Below, piece by piece: positions 34,850-46,400 of a stretch of 64,000 nt of DNA. The stretch comes from Prosthecobacter sp. Its GTDB lineage: Bacteria; Verrucomicrobiota; Verrucomicrobiia; Verrucomicrobiales; Verrucomicrobiaceae. The stretch is taken from the NCBI GenBank assembly GCA_017853885.1, contig JAFMIR010000012.1, positions 42,045-106,044 of the forward strand, in the 5' to 3' direction. A program made the translations under genes and the position numbers. Every line of letters starts with the position of its first letter. The first letter of the stretch is position 1. The notes under the pieces were generated by a model, which did no database searches, had not been told where the DNA came from, and saw only the letters and a list, made by a program, of their open reading frames with translations.

Positions 34850-35821
34850 ATGAACTCCAAACGCAGTGCCAAGACTTCTGATGCCCGCCGCTACTTCAAG
34901 GAAGTGCGATTCCGCCAAATCCGCGCCCTCTTTGAAATCGCGAAGCACGGCACCTTCGCCGCCGCTTCACGGAGCCTTGGCATGGCCACGCCCTCCGTCT
35001 GGCGACAAGTGAGGGCGCTGGAGGACGACTACGGTGTGCAACTCGTCTTCGCCAAAGGCCATGACGTGCGACTCACCGAGGACGGCGAACGGCTGCTGGA
35101 CCTCGCCGCGCCGCTGGTGGAGGGGTTCGACTCGCTGAAGAAAGTCTTTCAAGATCAACATGGCAAAGCCGAGCGGCACCTGCGCGTGGCCGCACCCGCC
35201 ACCATGCTCAACAGCCCCATGCGTCATGTCATCGCCCACTACCGCGAAACCCATCCCCAGGTGCGGCTCTCACTCATTGACGCACCCTCGCGCATCGCGT
35301 GGCAGCTCCTCGAGGCCGAAAAGGCGGACCTCGCCGTCGTCGGCACTCCGCACGGTGTGGTGATACCAACCCGCTTCGAAGCGACACCGCTCGTGCGCTA
35401 TCCTTTCGAGGTCGTGTGCCTCGAAAGCCATCCCTTTGCCAAGATCAAAGCACCCAAGCTACGCGACATCGTCAAGCAGCCGCTCATCCTCGCCGGAGAG
35501 GATTCCAGTTCCCGCATGCAGTTTGACCACCTCATCGCCAAAGCCGGGTTGAGCGACCAAGTGAACGTCATCATGACCGCAGGTAACGTCACCTCCATCC
35601 TCAACTACGTGGCTCTCGGTATGGGCATCGCCGTCTTGACACGACCCGCCACACAGGCCCTGCACGTGCCCACCGACTTGAACGCCCACTTCATTCACCG
35701 CGATGTGTCCAATTTTCTCGGCTATGATCATGTCGCCCTCCTCCACCCTAAAGGCCGCCACGAACTCTCCCACGTCCGCGTCTTTCGCGAGATGGTGATG
35801 CAAGGGCTACGAGCAGAGTGA
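34850..35821 (+). CDS. LysR-family transcriptional regulator
   Basis: About 323 residues from ATG 34850 (MNSKRSAKTSD); ATG 34829 is an alternative. The N-terminal winged helix-turn-helix is clear: FRQIRALFEIAKHGTFAAASRSLGMATPSVWRQVRALEDDYGVQLV. It is followed by RLTEDGERLLDLA and a linker helix. The periplasmic-binding-like effector domain starts near residue 95 (HLRVAAPATMLNSPMRHVI) and contains KADLAVVGTP and NYVALGMGIAVL. It is divergent to the 34724-11186 gene run, the standard LysR arrangement, so it probably activates that run when a pathway metabolite is present. The ligand cannot be predicted. Confidence 0.93.
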   Translation: MNSKRSAKTSDARRYFKEVRFRQIRALFEIAKHGTFAAASRSLGMATPSVWRQVRALEDDYGVQLVFAKGHDVRLTEDGERLLDLAAPLVEGFDSLKKVFQDQHGKAERHLRVAAPATMLNSPMRHVIAHYRETHPQVRLSLIDAPSRIAWQLLEAEKADLAVVGTPHGVVIPTRFEATPLVRYPFEVVCLESHPFAKIKAPKLRDIVKQPLILAGEDSSSRMQFDHLIAKAGLSDQVNVIMTAGNVTSILNYVALGMGIAVLTRPATQALHVPTDLNAHFIHRDVSNFLGYDHVALLHPKGRHELSHVRVFREMVMQGLRAE

Positions 35822-35918
35822 CCGGCCCAAAGACGCTTCAGCCTGTCCACAGGCACCAGATGACTTGCGGGTGAGAGATAGATGTCGTCCAGCGTGAGAA
35901 GATCTGGGGGGCGTGCTG

Positions 35919-36842
35919 TCAATTCTCGTGAAGGCGCTGCACAATGCGCTCAGGCAGATGCGGTTGTGTTTTGAGCGTGAGTTTCACGTTGTTAGCCGAG
36001 AGCTTTTCGAGCTTGGCAGGTCGAAGGTTCGGCCGGGCAGCAATCTGGATGATAGCGAAATCCGCCAGAGCGGGAATCAGACATTTTGCAGTCAGGGTGC
36101 GTTTGCCTTTAGCATCCAATCCCAGCGTCGTGACTTGGGCACTGCCACTGGCAAGGGCCTCTGGGATGCTTTGTGGCCAAGTTTGATGTAAAGATCCGGG
36201 ATCACCCGAAAAAAGATAGAGCTGGCCAAAGAAAGATACGGACGGCTTCGAGTTCGGCGGGCGAGCATCGAGAAATTCAGCGCTCAGCTCGAGTAGGGAA
36301 TCGCCGTCCGGGCTCAGGTTGGCTCGTAGCGGGCGCAGATCGACGAGTTGGAAGACATCGCAGGAAATCGCACGGCCTGTGGGATCACTCGAATCGCTTC
36401 CGGGGCTGATGAAGTGCAGTTGGCCATCGCGAATCGTGGCTTCATCCCCGCTCCAAAAGCCTGTCTGCCGCGGAAAACCGCGTTCCAGACGATCTTCATC
36501 GAAAGAGCCGTTGAGGAGTGAAGAAAGTCTCTCGGTGGTCGCTTGGGGAGAAGAGATAGCCCAGACAATCGAAGCGCTGAAAAGACCGATGACAAGCCCG
36601 GCTGCCATCGCAGGAATGGAACGTGTAATCCATGTTGTTTTTCTGATGGGAGCAGACTCCACTCGAAAAGCTTCCTGTCTGAAGCGATCATGCAGCGCTA
36701 TCGAGCGAAGCTGCGTCTCTGCGAACATCCGACGCTTCTCAGAATCATCACGCATCGCAGCTTCAAACATCACTAGTTCATCAGCCGTTAATGCGCCGTC
36801 CTGAAAGCGCATGAGTAAATGGACAAAGTCGTTTGTGTTCAT
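35919..36842 (-). CDS. Anti-sigma-factor-like single-pass protein with extracytoplasmic beta domain
   Basis: 307 residues starting ATGA inside the sigma gene stop. The N-terminal 75 residues are helical and acidic (FVHLLMRFQDGALTADELVMFEAAM), as in the cytoplasmic parts of planctomycete/verrucomicrobial anti-sigma factors that follow ECF genes. One transmembrane helix lies near residues 76-97 (AMAAGLVIGLFSASIVWAIS). The remaining 200 residues are beta-rich with NGSFDEDRLERGFPRQTGFWSG and DGQLHFISPGSD, resembling a carbohydrate-binding jelly roll, and could sense an extracellular glycan. The family call rests on position and topology more than on sequence motifs. It ends 97 bases from the convergent LysR gene. 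Confidence 0.78.
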   Translation of the reverse strand: MNTNDFVHLLMRFQDGALTADELVMFEAAMRDDSEKRRMFAETQLRSIALHDRFRQEAFRVESAPIRKTTWITRSIPAMAAGLVIGLFSASIVWAISSPQATTERLSSLLNGSFDEDRLERGFPRQTGFWSGDEATIRDGQLHFISPGSDSSDPTGRAISCDVFQLVDLRPLRANLSPDGDSLLELSAEFLDARPPNSKPSVSFFGQLYLFSGDPGSLHQTWPQSIPEALASGSAQVTTLGLDAKGKRTLTAKCLIPALADFAIIQIAARPNLRPAKLEKLSANNVKLTLKTQPHLPERIVQRLHEN

Positions 36843-37354
36843 GAGGGGGATTCAGTTCGCAGGCGGCCGCGGATGCAATCGCCAAGGGTTTTGTGCAGGC
36901 GGGCGAGGGCTTGATAGATTGTCTCGATTTTGCGGCCCATGATGGCAGCCACATCGCTGCAGTTGCGACTTTCAAAATAGCGCAGTCGCAGCAGTTCGCG
37001 GTTGTTTGCCGTGATGTGTGTGATGCAGTGATCCAGCGCCTCCTGCATCACATCAGCCGTCGATAAATCCGGCCAGTCTTGGGCCAAGAGAGACAGCATT
37101 TCATCGCTGAGGCCGACGTAACGCCCGTCGCGCACCCGCAGGATGTCAATGGCACGATTTTTCCCGGCCAGCCTCGCCCAGTTCATCAGATGTGCCGTTG
37201 TGTCGAAAATCTCCGCCCGAGCAACCGCCTTCACGCAAACATCCTGAAAGACATCTTCTGCTAGATGAAAATCCCGTGTCACACTGGCAAAGAACGCCGT
37301 GAGTGACCTGCGCTCGGTAAGCAGGATGGCGGTGACTGATTCAGGGGTGAGCAT
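36839..37354 (-). CDS. ECF sigma-70 factor (Rhodopirellula/Verrucomicrobium type)
   Basis: 171 residues. Region 2 is seen in FFASVTRDFHLAEDVFQDVCVKAV (about 20-45) and MNWARLAGKNRAIDILR (about 57-73). Region 4 is seen in ITANNRELLRLRYFESRNCSDVAAIMGRKIETIYQALARLHKTL (about 113-156), a helix-turn-helix for the -35 element. The protein has no extra C-terminal domain. It overlaps the anti-sigma gene by four bases, the classic pair. It lies 79 bases after the end of the giant YHYH-sulfatase gene on the same strand, so the two may be co-transcribed or the giant may be a target. Confidence 0.92.
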   Translation of the reverse strand: MLTPESVTAILLTERRSLTAFFASVTRDFHLAEDVFQDVCVKAVARAEIFDTTAHLMNWARLAGKNRAIDILRVRDGRYVGLSDEMLSLLAQDWPDLSTADVMQEALDHCITHITANNRELLRLRYFESRNCSDVAAIMGRKIETIYQALARLHKTLGDCIRGRLRTESPS

Positions 37355-37433
37355 GATCTTACCAGACTACGCTGACCCGCGGCCGAACTCGACATCTTCA
37401 TGCGGCTAGACCACCTTCACCCTATTCTCACTC

Positions 37434-40400
37434 TCACGGATTCCACATCACCCGATAAAAGGCGCGCTGGCCGTTGATCCGAGCCGGCAGAGAGTCGGTA
37501 TAAGTCGCATTCGTGTTCGTGTTGGTGAAGGTCACTGTTTCGATGGTCGTCCAGTTCACCAAATCCGTGCTCCATTGAATTTGGTAAGTTTTGTTGGGAA
37601 TCGCATTCCAGCGTAGGCCGACTTGGCCGGGTGCGACATTGGCGATTTCCATCGGTGGATTGGGCTTGGGCGATAGAACAAAACTATGGGAGACGCTGCG
37701 ATTGATGCGCGTGGGAGTTTCGTCATTGAAAACACTCGTGGCATCGGGCGGCATCGGGTCCAAGGAGGTGCGGTAACTCCTCACATAGTCGGCCAAGGCT
37801 TGGTCGGGACCCACGGTGACGCGAATATGACCACTGTTCGGCAGCAGGTAGCTTGTACTGTTGGCGCCGAGATTGACGTATTGGCCGTCTACCGCACTGC
37901 CGAGGCTGGTGTAGTTGGGGGTGCCGGGCTGCGGACATTCGAGATAGACGATGCCATCTTTGACTTGGTAGCCGTACAGGTGGTCGTGGCCGTGAAAGAC
38001 GACGTTGACCTTGTTTTGCACAAGCAAGTCGTGGATGGGCATGTCCCAGCCGGGACGATTGGCCGCGAATCCAGCACTACCATCAGCGTTTTTGCCGCCC
38101 CACTCGTATTTGTCGCAAACTTCGATGCCACCGCGTGCGGCATATTGCGCAGTGGGTGTACCGTTGATGACAGCTTGGGTGCTACCGCCGACGATGTGAT
38201 GCATGAAAACGAACTTGTATTTGGCGCTGCTATTTTTCAGCGTATCACGCAGCCAGTCGTACTGGACTTTGCCAAGGCTCCATTTCCACGCGTCGTTGGA
38301 GGAGTTCGGGTTCGCCAGAGTGTTCCAGAAGGGATCGAGCATGATGAAGAGCGCCTCACCCCATTCGAAGGCGTAGTAGTCTTCCAATAAGCCAAGCGTT
38401 CCGCCGGCGTAATCCTTAGGCGTTGGATTGCCGTTATAGAAAGTGTCCGGCGTGGGGGCAGGGTAGAAGGCTTTACGTGCCTTTAAATCCCAAGCTGGGA
38501 CATTGTTCTGCTTGTCAGCAGCGGCGTTGAAAAGGTATCCATATTCCGCCTCGTGGTTCCCCAACCCAAAGAAAAACGGAATGCTGTGGCAGGCGCGCTC
38601 GAAGGCATTGCGGAAGATGATGGCACGGTTGTTGATGCTCGTCTGGTTGATCGTGACACCGCCTCCCCACTTCGGCGGCACCCCGAGCAGGCCATCATCA
38701 AGCTTGTCGGTCATGAAGATGTCGCCCACGTCCAAATGGATGTCCGGTTGATCTAGGCTAATATTCGCCATCGCACGCCAGAAGAGCTGCATATCGGTGT
38801 TCACATCGATGTGCGGATCTGCGGTGACGGTAAAGGTGAAGGTCGTGCCGCGAGGCCTCGCCGTGTGGAAACTGCGCTCACCACGGGCGTTGTAAAACGG
38901 TGCGCCGACATTGCGATGACGCACGCGGTAGTAATACTCGGTGTCAGGCTGCAAACCAGTAATAGGGATGCGGATGGGGTTTTTGAATTCAGGCTTGGCA
39001 TTGTCAATGTTGAACGTCGCAGGCGTGGTGGTAGCTGTGTACTTGCCTGGCTGTGTGCCATACTCAACATAGGCATCCTGATTGACTGCGGTGATGAGAT
39101 TCAAAGTCACACCGTCCGACTTCGGCAGGGTGAGAAATTCCGCGCCAAGGATGGTGGCATCGGTGAGCAGGTTGTTCACTGTGTAGGTGTAGTTGCCAGT
39201 GCCTGGGCTTGTGGAACTCGCGCTGTTGCTATCCGTTGCGGTAACGGTGAACTGAATTGTGGTGCCACCGATCTGCGCGGGAATGGTCGAGCCCCAGAGA
39301 CCGTCGTTAGCTGCGCCATCACCGTGATTGCCATCATCAAACATGGTGAGCGTGAGAGTTGGAGGCGGAGCCGTGGTAGCAATGACGATGTCATCAATGC
39401 TGATCCGAGGAGAGCGTGTGGGCGATGTGGCGGTGTAGCCAGCGGCTTGGAAGCGGATCTTTGTCTGCGTGCCGAGTTCCGCGCCCGCTAAATCATAATG
39501 AAAGAGCTGAAAGCCATGATTCACGGTGGTGGCATAGACTGTAGCGATGGGTGTGGTGCTCGTGTTAGCATACGCTGCAGTGTTAAGCACAAAGGTAGTG
39601 GCATTCGTGATGCTGCTGACTGTCGCATTCCCGGCAAAGTAGTTCGCGGCGGCAGTGGCGGCAGCGTTCGTTGCCGTGGCGTTCACCAGTGTTGCCGTGG
39701 TGCCCGTTACGAGTGTAAAGGACACGTTCGGTGTGATGGTCCCGATACGCGTGTTGTTCGGAATGCCGGTGGCGGTGATGAACATGCCTTCCACAAGGCC
39801 CGTGGTGTTCGCACACGTAGCAGTGCTTTGACCATTGGTGATGCCGATGGTCAAATTCACAGGACTAACGAGCACGCTCTGGCCCGTAGCAAGCCCCGCA
39901 GTGCTGGCACAAGTCACTGTCGTGCTACCAGCGGTCGCGCCGGCCGAGTTCAGCACCACGTTGTTGAGCGAAACCGTTTCGCTGTTCCAATCCTCGGAAA
40001 GACGTGTGTTCCAGCTCGCGCCATTGTCAGACGAGACCTGCATGGTCCATCCGCAGTTGTTTTGGGCGAAGAGATCGCGTGTCTGAACATAGAACTCGAT
40101 GTAACCGCTCGTGCCTGTGGTGTCGATGGCGTTCGTGGTGGTGAACATGGAGTCTGTGAGGTTTGCTGTGCCGCCATTAAACTCGGCCGCCGCCGAGGAG
40201 GCGCTCAAGGTAAGTGCAGTTCCCGGTGTCGTGGGCGCGGCGCTCATGATAAAAGAAGTGGCATTGGTCACGGATGAAACCGTGGCATTGTTTGCCAAAC
40301 CCGTGCCACTGAGCGACATGCCGTTGACGAGGCCCGCGGTGCTGTCGCACGTCACCGTGGTGCTGGCAGAAGTGGTAGTGGCGTTGGTCAAAGTGACACC

Positions 40401-43400
40401 ACATGCCGTGAGTGTGAGTCCGCTAGCCGTTGCATTGGCCGCTTGAGAGAGCACAAAACTCGTTGCGCTGGTGATGGACGCCACGGTGGTGTTGCCGACC
40501 TGCGCACCATTAATGCTGCCGGGAATGCCTAGACCGGTAATCAACATGCCGGGCCAAAGCGCCGCGGTGCTAGCACAAGTCACGGATGTGCTGCCGCTTG
40601 TTGTGGCCGCGCTTGTAAGACTGATGGAGGTGCGGTTGGAGCTGCTGATCGCCTGACGCACGTTGCCTGCGCCAATGGTGCTCCATGAATTAAGAGCGCC
40701 AGCACCGTTCCAGTTGTTCGACGACGTGTTGGCAAAAGACTCCTTCCATACTATCGTGCTGAGTGGCGCCCCTGTATTGTAAAAAACGCGCACTTGACTG
40801 AGTGTGGTGCCGCTTTGCGGTGTAATCTGAGCCAGAACATATGTGGGGTCGAGATACGTCGGTGCAGTGGGCCCTGTGGACACGCTGACGATAGCGGGAC
40901 CATTCGCATTGTAAGTCACGTTGATGCTTGCGCTGCCGCTGTTGCCACCTTGATCCGCACTGTCGGTTGAAGTGGCTGTGATCGTGTTCACGCCCGGTGT
41001 GAGGGGCACGGTGGCAGTCCAAGTGGCATAGCCATTGGAGGTCGCGGCGGCTACTCCGTTCACCATCAGGCCGAGCAGTGGAGAAATCGTGTCTGAGGCT
41101 GTTCCGCTAACAACCATGCTGCTGGCCGTAGTGATCGTGTTGTTAGCAGGTGCGCTGATGGTAACCACCGGCATGCTCGCATCCTGTGTGGAGAAGGCCG
41201 TGCTACCGAAGGCCGAGGTGTTTGTGCCATCCGTGGCGGTGCCACGGTAGTAATACGTTGTGCTGCTGGTGAGTCCTGTGAAGGTAGCTGTGGTGCCACT
41301 CGTGGTCTTTGTTTCGAGAATCGTAGAAAAATCCGCTGTGGCGCTGCGCTGAATGGTGTAGCCGGTCGCATTGGAAACCGCAGACCAGCTTAATGTGATA
41401 CTCGTGCCCTTCGTGTAAGCAGGTGGCATCAGCTGCGGCGCCGCCATTGTGACGCTCAAAGTGCCTACCTCGCTGGTGGTGGAGCCGCCAACATTTGTCA
41501 CCACAACATCATAGCTTGAGGCATCTGTTGGAGATACGTTGGATATCACCAGTTTGGCCATGTAAGCACCTGTGACCAGTGCATTCGTAGAATCGGTAAC
41601 CTGCGTGAAATTGGTGGCGCCACTCACAGTGGCGCTATTGGCTAGATTCACCCCGTTTTTGCGCCACTGCACCGATGGAGCTTTGTAGCTCGTGAAGGGC
41701 GCATAAAGTTCGATGGTTCCGCCTTGAGGAGCCGCGTTCGTGATAAGTGGCGGACCGATGTAGGGTCTGAAGTTCTCAGCGCTGATCGCGGTGATACTGT
41801 TCGTCAAAGTGGTGACAATGCTCGCATACGCACTGTTCGCAGAGAGATCGAGGGTTTCGTATTCATCATCGGTGAGGTTGAAGAGCTCGCTGACCGTGTT
41901 GTTGCCCACACGCGAGCGGCGCAGTTTGAAGTCCTTCGTGCCGCCATTCACCGGATCGGTGAATTTGTTGATCGCAATCGGTGCCGCTGCGTCAGTAACG
42001 AGAGTAGCATTTCCCGGACGCAAGGTGGTCGTCGTGCTGCTGGTAGCTGAGAGCAGGTTCGGCCACACATTGACGCCATCGAAGGCCTTCGTGTTCTGTG
42101 GCGTCACACCCACTGCAGAACAGATGGTGGGGAATAAATCACCCACCCACACATACTGATGGCTGATCACGCCTGTGGGCAACACACCAGGGAAGGAGAT
42201 CCCCGCCACCTCACGCAGCCCCCCCTCATAGCTGTCACCCTTGTCGCCTCGCAACGGATCGTTGAGTGAGCCTTTGGTCTCATCCCCACCGTTGTCGCCA
42301 AACCATACGATGAGCGTGTTGTTGGTGATTCCGGCCACATCCAGTGCATTTAGCACACGACCCATCGCATGATCCATACCGTCCACAGCTGCGGAGATGA
42401 GCCGACGACTCGTATTGGACACACCGAGGTTTTGATATTTGGTGATCAAGCTCGCTGGAGCCGAAACGGGGCCGTGGATGGAGTTGAAAGCCAGATGCAG
42501 ATACATCGGCTTCGATGGATCACGGTTCTGGATGTGATAGATGGCTTTATCGGCGAGCAAGTTTGGCGACCAACCCCCAGTTCCCTGGGAATCCGTATGT
42601 TCGCTGGGTCCATCCTGCTGAACGCCATTGAGCCACCAGTCCGGACGATCGAGGTTCTCCGTCTCGGCGCTCCAGTGCGTATAGTAGTCGATCGCACCAG
42701 AATACTGGCCGTAGTGAGAATCAAAGCCGCGATTGAAAGGCGCATATTGAAGGCCTTCTTGGATGATGCGCGTGCTCACGCCGTTCACCGTAGTGAGATT
42801 CGTGTTCTTATCGCTGCCGCCCATGTGCCACTTACCGCACATGAAGGTCTGGTACCCGGCGCTCTTTAGCGTCTGTGGCATCAAGTGCTCACTCAGATCG
42901 GTGCCGCGCGTGTTGTTCGTGGCATGGCGTATGGGATTGCGGCCCGTAAGGAAGGTCGAGCGCGTCACCGAGCACACCGTCGTCGCATAGAATCGCTCTA
43001 AACGGATCGAACCGGCACGCGTGGTACCAAAGCTGTCCATGTTCGGCGTTTGAATCGGAATCTGGCCCGCAGGCGTGTGATAACCCACGTCGCCCCAGCC
43101 TTGGTCGTCTGTGATGATCACCACGATGTTCGGCTGCGTCTGCGTCGAGATGGCGAGCGAAAAGGCCTTCGTGGCGCTTCGATTCGCTGAATCCGTCACT
43201 TCGACGGTGAAGTTGAAATTGCCTGCAGCAGTAGCCGTGCCGCTCAAAACACCCGAAGAATTCAGCGTGAGGCCCGCAGGCAGAGAACCCGAAAACAAGC
43301 TCCAAACATAACCCATGCCGCTACCACCTGTGGCCGCAAAAGTCTGCGAGTAGGCCCCGATCGTGTTTCCAGCCGGCAAAGGTGATGCCGTGGTGATCGT

Positions 43401-46400
43401 CGGTGCTGGAGCGACCGTATAGCTTGTCGCATTCGATATCGTCGTGCCGCTACCACCACTGCCGACCGCCGCGATAGTGAAGTTCACCGTGCTTCCATTC
43501 ACCTGCGCTGGAATCGTGCCACCCCAAATGCCGTCATTGAGCGCACCATCGCCATGCAGACCGTCATCATACATCGTCACCACGGTAGGCGGCGCACCGC
43601 TCGTGGTATTCACCACGATGTCATCGACGTTGAACCGCGGGGCGCGAGTCGGCGCGGTTGCGCTGTAGCCGGTGAACTGGAAGCGAATCTTGGTGTTCGT
43701 GCCGAGTTCCGCGCCTGATAGGTTGTAGCGATAAGGCTGGGCCGTACCGTCCGCCTTTGTCGAGTAACCGTGGTTCAATGTAGTGGCGGCGAGGGCAATG
43801 GGAGCCGCGGTTGTGTTGAAGAAAGCGGCCGAGTCCAGAGTGAAGGTGGTGCCGTTGGCATTCACCGACGCGACGCTGGCCGTAGGGGAGAGATAAGTGG
43901 CAGCCACAACCGAGGTGCTGTTGGCTGTGGCATTCACCAGCGTGCCGGGACTGTTGCCCGTGATGAGCGTGAAAGACGTATTCGCCGTGATGGTGCCGAT
44001 GCGTGTATTGTTCGGAATGCCGGTGCCCGTGACAAACATATTCGTCTGCAAGCCCGTGGTATTCGTGCAGGTCACAGTGGAACTGCCGCTCACGATCCCG
44101 CAAGTCACCGCCGAGTAAACAATGGGACCCGATAGCACGCGCCCAACGGTGAGGCCCGCTGTGCTGGTGCAAGTCACGGTGCTGCTACCTGCGTTGGCGT
44201 TTGCGGTATTGAGAATGCAGTTGGCGAGATTCACTGTGTTGGAGTTCCAATCCTCGGAAAGACGTGTGTTCCAAGTCACACCGCCATCGGAAGACACATC
44301 AAAAGTCCAGCCATTATTGTTCGTCGCAGCCAAGTCGCGTGTTTGAGCATAAAATTCGACATAACCGGAGGTGCCGCTGGCATTGATCGCATTCGTCGTC
44401 GTGGCGGATGCGGCTGCCGTGCCTCCATTGAACTCGAGAGCCGCGCAGGACGCGGTGATCGTGAAACTGGAGGCCGGTGTAGTCGGTGCGGCGTTCATCA
44501 CAAAGGTCGTCGCATTGGTCACGGAGGCCACCGTGGCATTGTTCGCTAAGCCGGTGCCGCTCAGAGACATGCCGGCAAAAAGGCCGCCCGTATTGTCGCA
44601 TGTCACCGTGGTGCTGGCTGCCGTAGTCGTGCAGTTGCTCAGGGAAGCGCCATTCACGATCAGCGTACCCACTCCAGTGGCAGTGGCATTCGCCGTAAGC
44701 ACAAACTGCGTGCTGTTTGTAATTGAGGCGATTTTTGTCGCGGTCGTTCCGTTGACAGGGATGTTCGAACCGCTCACCAACATGCCCGGCCAAAGGCCTA
44801 CGGTGCTGCCACAGGTCACATTCGGATTACCGCTCGTCGTGGTGGCATTCGCCAGCGTGATTGCCGGTGTTCGATTGGATTGCAGCAAGGCCTGTCGTGT
44901 GTTGCCAGCGCCTACAGTGGTCCATGCGTTAAGTGCTCCAGCGCCGTTCCAATTATTTGACGCCGCATTGGCGAAGACTTCCTTGAACACATCCGCCGAC
45001 ACCTGGGCGCCAAGATCATACGTCAAATTCACACCGCTGATGCCACCACCACTTCCAGGGGTGACTTGCGCAGTCACAACTGCTGAATCGGCGCTTGTGG
45101 GTGATATCGGATGGATTGTGATGTTGGAAATCGTCGGCGGCGGCACAAAGCCCACGCCAGAAAGATTGATGTCGAAACTCGGATTGCCCGCATCACTGCT
45201 GGCGATGTGCAGCACGGCGGTCTTATTGCCCTGACTGGAGGCATTGAACTGCACAGTGAAGATAGAGGTGCCGTTGTTCGCTGCAACAGGAGTGCTGGCA
45301 GAGGCTGTGACGGAAAAGTTGGCACTATTCGTGCCATCAATGGTGACACCGGTGATGTCGAGCGGCGTACCGCCGGTATTCGTGATGGTAAAGGTTTTCG
45401 AGAGTGTGTTTCCGACATTCACATTGCCATAGGTTACGGTGCTGAGGCCATCTGTAAGAGATGTCACGCCCTGGGCCACAGTGATCTGCGTCGTCAGCGT
45501 GGCTGTGCGCACCGCGAAGACCGGGAAGCTTGCCGTCTTCGCCTGATAGCTGATGATACCCTGCGAACCACGTGGAGGCCCTTCCAAGGCTGGAACGCTG
45601 TTGTTAACGCCCAACTCTAGCAGCCACGCTTCAGTCTGCGTGCCTTTGTTGGATGTAGATGACCAGTAAGCTGTTGCTCGAGGCAGAGCCCGCAGGATCA
45701 AACCGGCGCCAGTTGCAAGCGCATTGCTACTGAGTGTGAAGCTTACGCCTGGATTGATGGCGGTAATTGTCGGTGTGGTGGTGTGATTGATGTAACTTCC
45801 CGCAATGCTGAATGGATCGATCACCGTCATGCCGATGACAAGGTCTGTGGTATCTGAGGTGCTCACAATCGGGCTACCGGAGGTAACCGAGCATCCCGAC
45901 ATCGTTTTGGCGAACATTGTGCGGTTGATGCACGGTTTCAAATTGGTGGCCGTGCCGCCGCTCGTTGTCGCAAGTGAGTAATCCGTCAGGCTTTGCAGTT
46001 CCTTGATGTTCGGCAGACGCCAATCTGTGTAACCGCCTAGTGTAAGGCTCTCCGCCCAAGTTAGCGCGGCCTCCCATGTCATTGATGCGCCGGGCATTTG
46101 TGTCCACATGAGCGAAGTGTCGGTGTCCGTAATCGTAGCATCGAGGTTGTTGGTGTAGTTATGCGTCATGTTGTTCTGCGCCAGACGCACATAGCGGGCA
46201 TGATAGCGCAGCGTTCCGCCCGCACTGATGGTCTCGCTTTTCGGTTTCGGCCCCACGCCACCTCCAGAATTAACGCACCACACATTGGTCGTGCTACTGC
46301 CAAAGACATCCCGAGACCACCAGTACTCCGCGCTTGGCGAGGCCGTGGGGAAGAAAGCGGCGTTCATGGCTGGATTGCCCGCTTCATAGTTGAAAAGACT

